DNA of 64,000 bases, taken from NCBI GenBank assembly GCA_902362375.1, contig CABIVS010000006.1, positions 1 to 64,000 of the forward strand, read 5' to 3'. Position numbers and translations under genes: made by a program. The DNA is from Bacteroidaceae bacterium. GTDB taxonomy: Bacteria; Bacteroidota; Bacteroidia; Bacteroidales; Bacteroidaceae. Below are positions 63,701 through 64,000 of the stretch, piece after piece. The notes below the pieces were generated by a model that saw nothing but the letters and a program-made list of their open reading frames with translations, was not told where the DNA came from and ran no database searches. Each line of letters opens with the position of its first letter. Positions within the stretch are counted from its first letter, which is position 1.

Positions 63701-64000
63701 CGAGTTGGAGGTAGAGGCGCTTCTGCTACTCAGGCTGTACTAGACTATTACGGGGTGTCGGAAACTTCTGCAAAAGCGCGTGATAATGGTGGAGTTTTAG
63801 TTAATGGTTATAAATATGATGCACAGAGTTGGTATCAGACGGTAGGCGGAAACGGTGTTGATTTTGTAGGCTCTTGCTATATATATGATATGACAAATGT
63901 ACGCCTCGGAGAACTTAGTATCGGATATGATATTCCCATTAATAAATGGTGCAAGTTTATTAAAGAATTAAATGTTTCATTGGTTGGGCGCAATTTGTTG
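60767..64000 (+). CDS. SusC-like TonB-dependent transducer with STN domain (3' end outside window)
   Basis: The frame is open from ATG 60767 to the last base (1078 codons), so the C-terminus is missing. A long N-terminal part holds a signal peptide around residues 23-45 (MRISLILLFAVVLQLSAENGYAQ). Then come an STN signalling domain (MNNASIEQVLNKIEEISDFVFLYND to QIILST), a carboxypeptidase-regulatory-like domain (LKGVVKDVKGEPLIGVNVKVKG), the junction LNEVVVTALGLKRE, a plug (NNALYVVDGVPLP, VLSGSAAAALYGSAAANGVVLITTK) and the barrel. The STN domain next to FecR and ECF genes shows a trans-envelope signalling receptor that activates its own locus. A SusD partner should follow just beyond the window. 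Confidence 0.94.
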   Translation, partial: MKKNHSFIASCSKYALNLKLPLVMRISLILLFAVVLQLSAENGYAQRTRIPISMNNASIEQVLNKIEEISDFVFLYNDKTIQTNRIVSVRNTNGKIMDILDEVFRGTNIVYTVVDKQIILSTNKLDVVAQNPSFPLKGVVKDVKGEPLIGVNVKVKGAGKGTITDFDGKFILQVVKGDILEISYVGYVSQSIKISDSKALDIVLTEDTKVLNEVVVTALGLKRETKSLTYNVQQVSSDEITKVKDVNMMNSLAGKVAGVSINSSSAGIGGGARVVMRGTKSISGNNNALYVVDGVPLPSSYGTQPGGRYEGAGQSGDGISYFNSDDIESISVLSGSAAAALYGSAAANGVVLITTKKGAAGKTSVSYNNNSTFYSPFVMPKFQNSYGSEPGEWFSWSSKLDTPSSYDVNDFFQTGYNVANTVSLTTGNDKNQTYVSVGTVNGRGIIHNNDLDRYNFSARNTASMLNDKLHLDVSFMYSNVKEQNMLAQGEYGNPLVPVYLFPRGEDIEKYRYYERYDIERNIDVQYWPLGENGLSMQNPYWVTDRNMYINKKDRFLTSASLKYEITNWLNVSARAKMDRDIVHNERKMYASTLTVLAENSDKGAYIETEQNVTQYYADVMANVNKYFADDKWNVTATLGASLLDLNSRTLTLGGGLLTVPNRFTVNNIDTSGKLTYRRGNYHDRTNSLFATASVGYKGMVYVDGALRSDWLSALAGTKHKSILYPSVGASAILTDAFNIKSDILSYAKIRLSYSEVGNAPSRFSAITTYSVYGGLTTTSYFPIKDLKPERTYSWETGLNLALFENKLTLDATVYRSYTKNQLFSPEISTTTGYSSIYVNAGKVTNEGIELALGYKQKIGQVDWKTTLLWSLNRNKVNQLLPEYTNDELGVTVRLDEMDVYSMGGAKKRLTVGGSMGDLYANILRTDEHGHIWLDSKSNTIQTEKNNYIYVGNTNPKYVLSWRNEFFWRGISLGFMINARVGGRGASATQAVLDYYGVSETSAKARDNGGVLVNGYKYDAQSWYQTVGGNGVDFVGSCYIYDMTNVRLGELSIGYDIPINKWCKFIKELNVSLVGRNLL

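Overview
The window looks like chromosome of a gut Bacteroides (thetaiotaomicron/ovatus/fragilis group). The evidence is SusC/SusD outer-membrane pairs, an ECF sigma/FecR pair, promoters of the TTTG-N19-TAnnTTTG type, long AraC/TPR membrane regulators, a fused HAD-thioesterase menaquinone gene, and a mobilizable element that matches NBU2.

Region 1 (1-21833) is the downstream part of a capsular/exopolysaccharide locus read left to right: an SLBB export protein cut by the window edge, a Wzz-type chain-length regulator, and an initiating sugar-phosphate transferase. A strongly AT-rich, serotype-specific block follows: Wzx flippase, glycosyltransferases, a ferredoxin-like/F420-beta protein with a pyruvyl transferase and a FAD oxidoreductase, a GtrB/GtrA/GT-C-like decoration module with sugar-modifying enzymes, and a Wzy-like polymerase. 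The locus closes with less AT-rich genes (a GT4 transferase and an NAD-dependent epimerase).

Region 2 (21834-28459) opens with two tandem copies of a four-hairpin sequence whose stems differ by compensatory and wobble changes. This looks like an unassigned + strand structured RNA and is the most novel signal in the window. After it come two PepSY-like proteins, then on the minus strand mutS2, corA and an L-serine ammonia-lyase. A canonical promoter leads to tRNA-Ser(UGA).

Region 3 (28533-39776) is an 11.2 kb integrated mobilizable element in the 3' end of that tRNA, bounded by 13-bp direct repeats. It carries a tyrosine integrase, a DUF1016 nuclease, an unknown protein, a small HTH protein, a RepA-like ATPase, a primase, an oriT candidate and a MobV relaxase. 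Cargo is a SnoaL-like protein, a broken GNAT gene, a lincosamide nucleotidyltransferase and a Mef-like efflux pump. The original tRNA terminator now lies beyond the right end of the element.

Region 4 (39777-50998) holds a PLP trans-sulfuration enzyme, a SusC/SusD pair with an orphan LuxR-type response regulator, RlmF, a GNAT-YoaP protein, a TPR/AraC membrane regulator and a DUF488 protein. Region 5 (51050-58286) is a menaquinone operon: HAD-hotdog fusion, menF, menD, menB, menC, menE, with no menH. Region 6 (58287-64000) has a palindrome-rich intergenic array, then an ECF sigma factor divergent from a FecR anti-sigma factor and an STN-containing SusC transducer that runs off the window end.

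All product names come from reading translated motifs; no database search was made.
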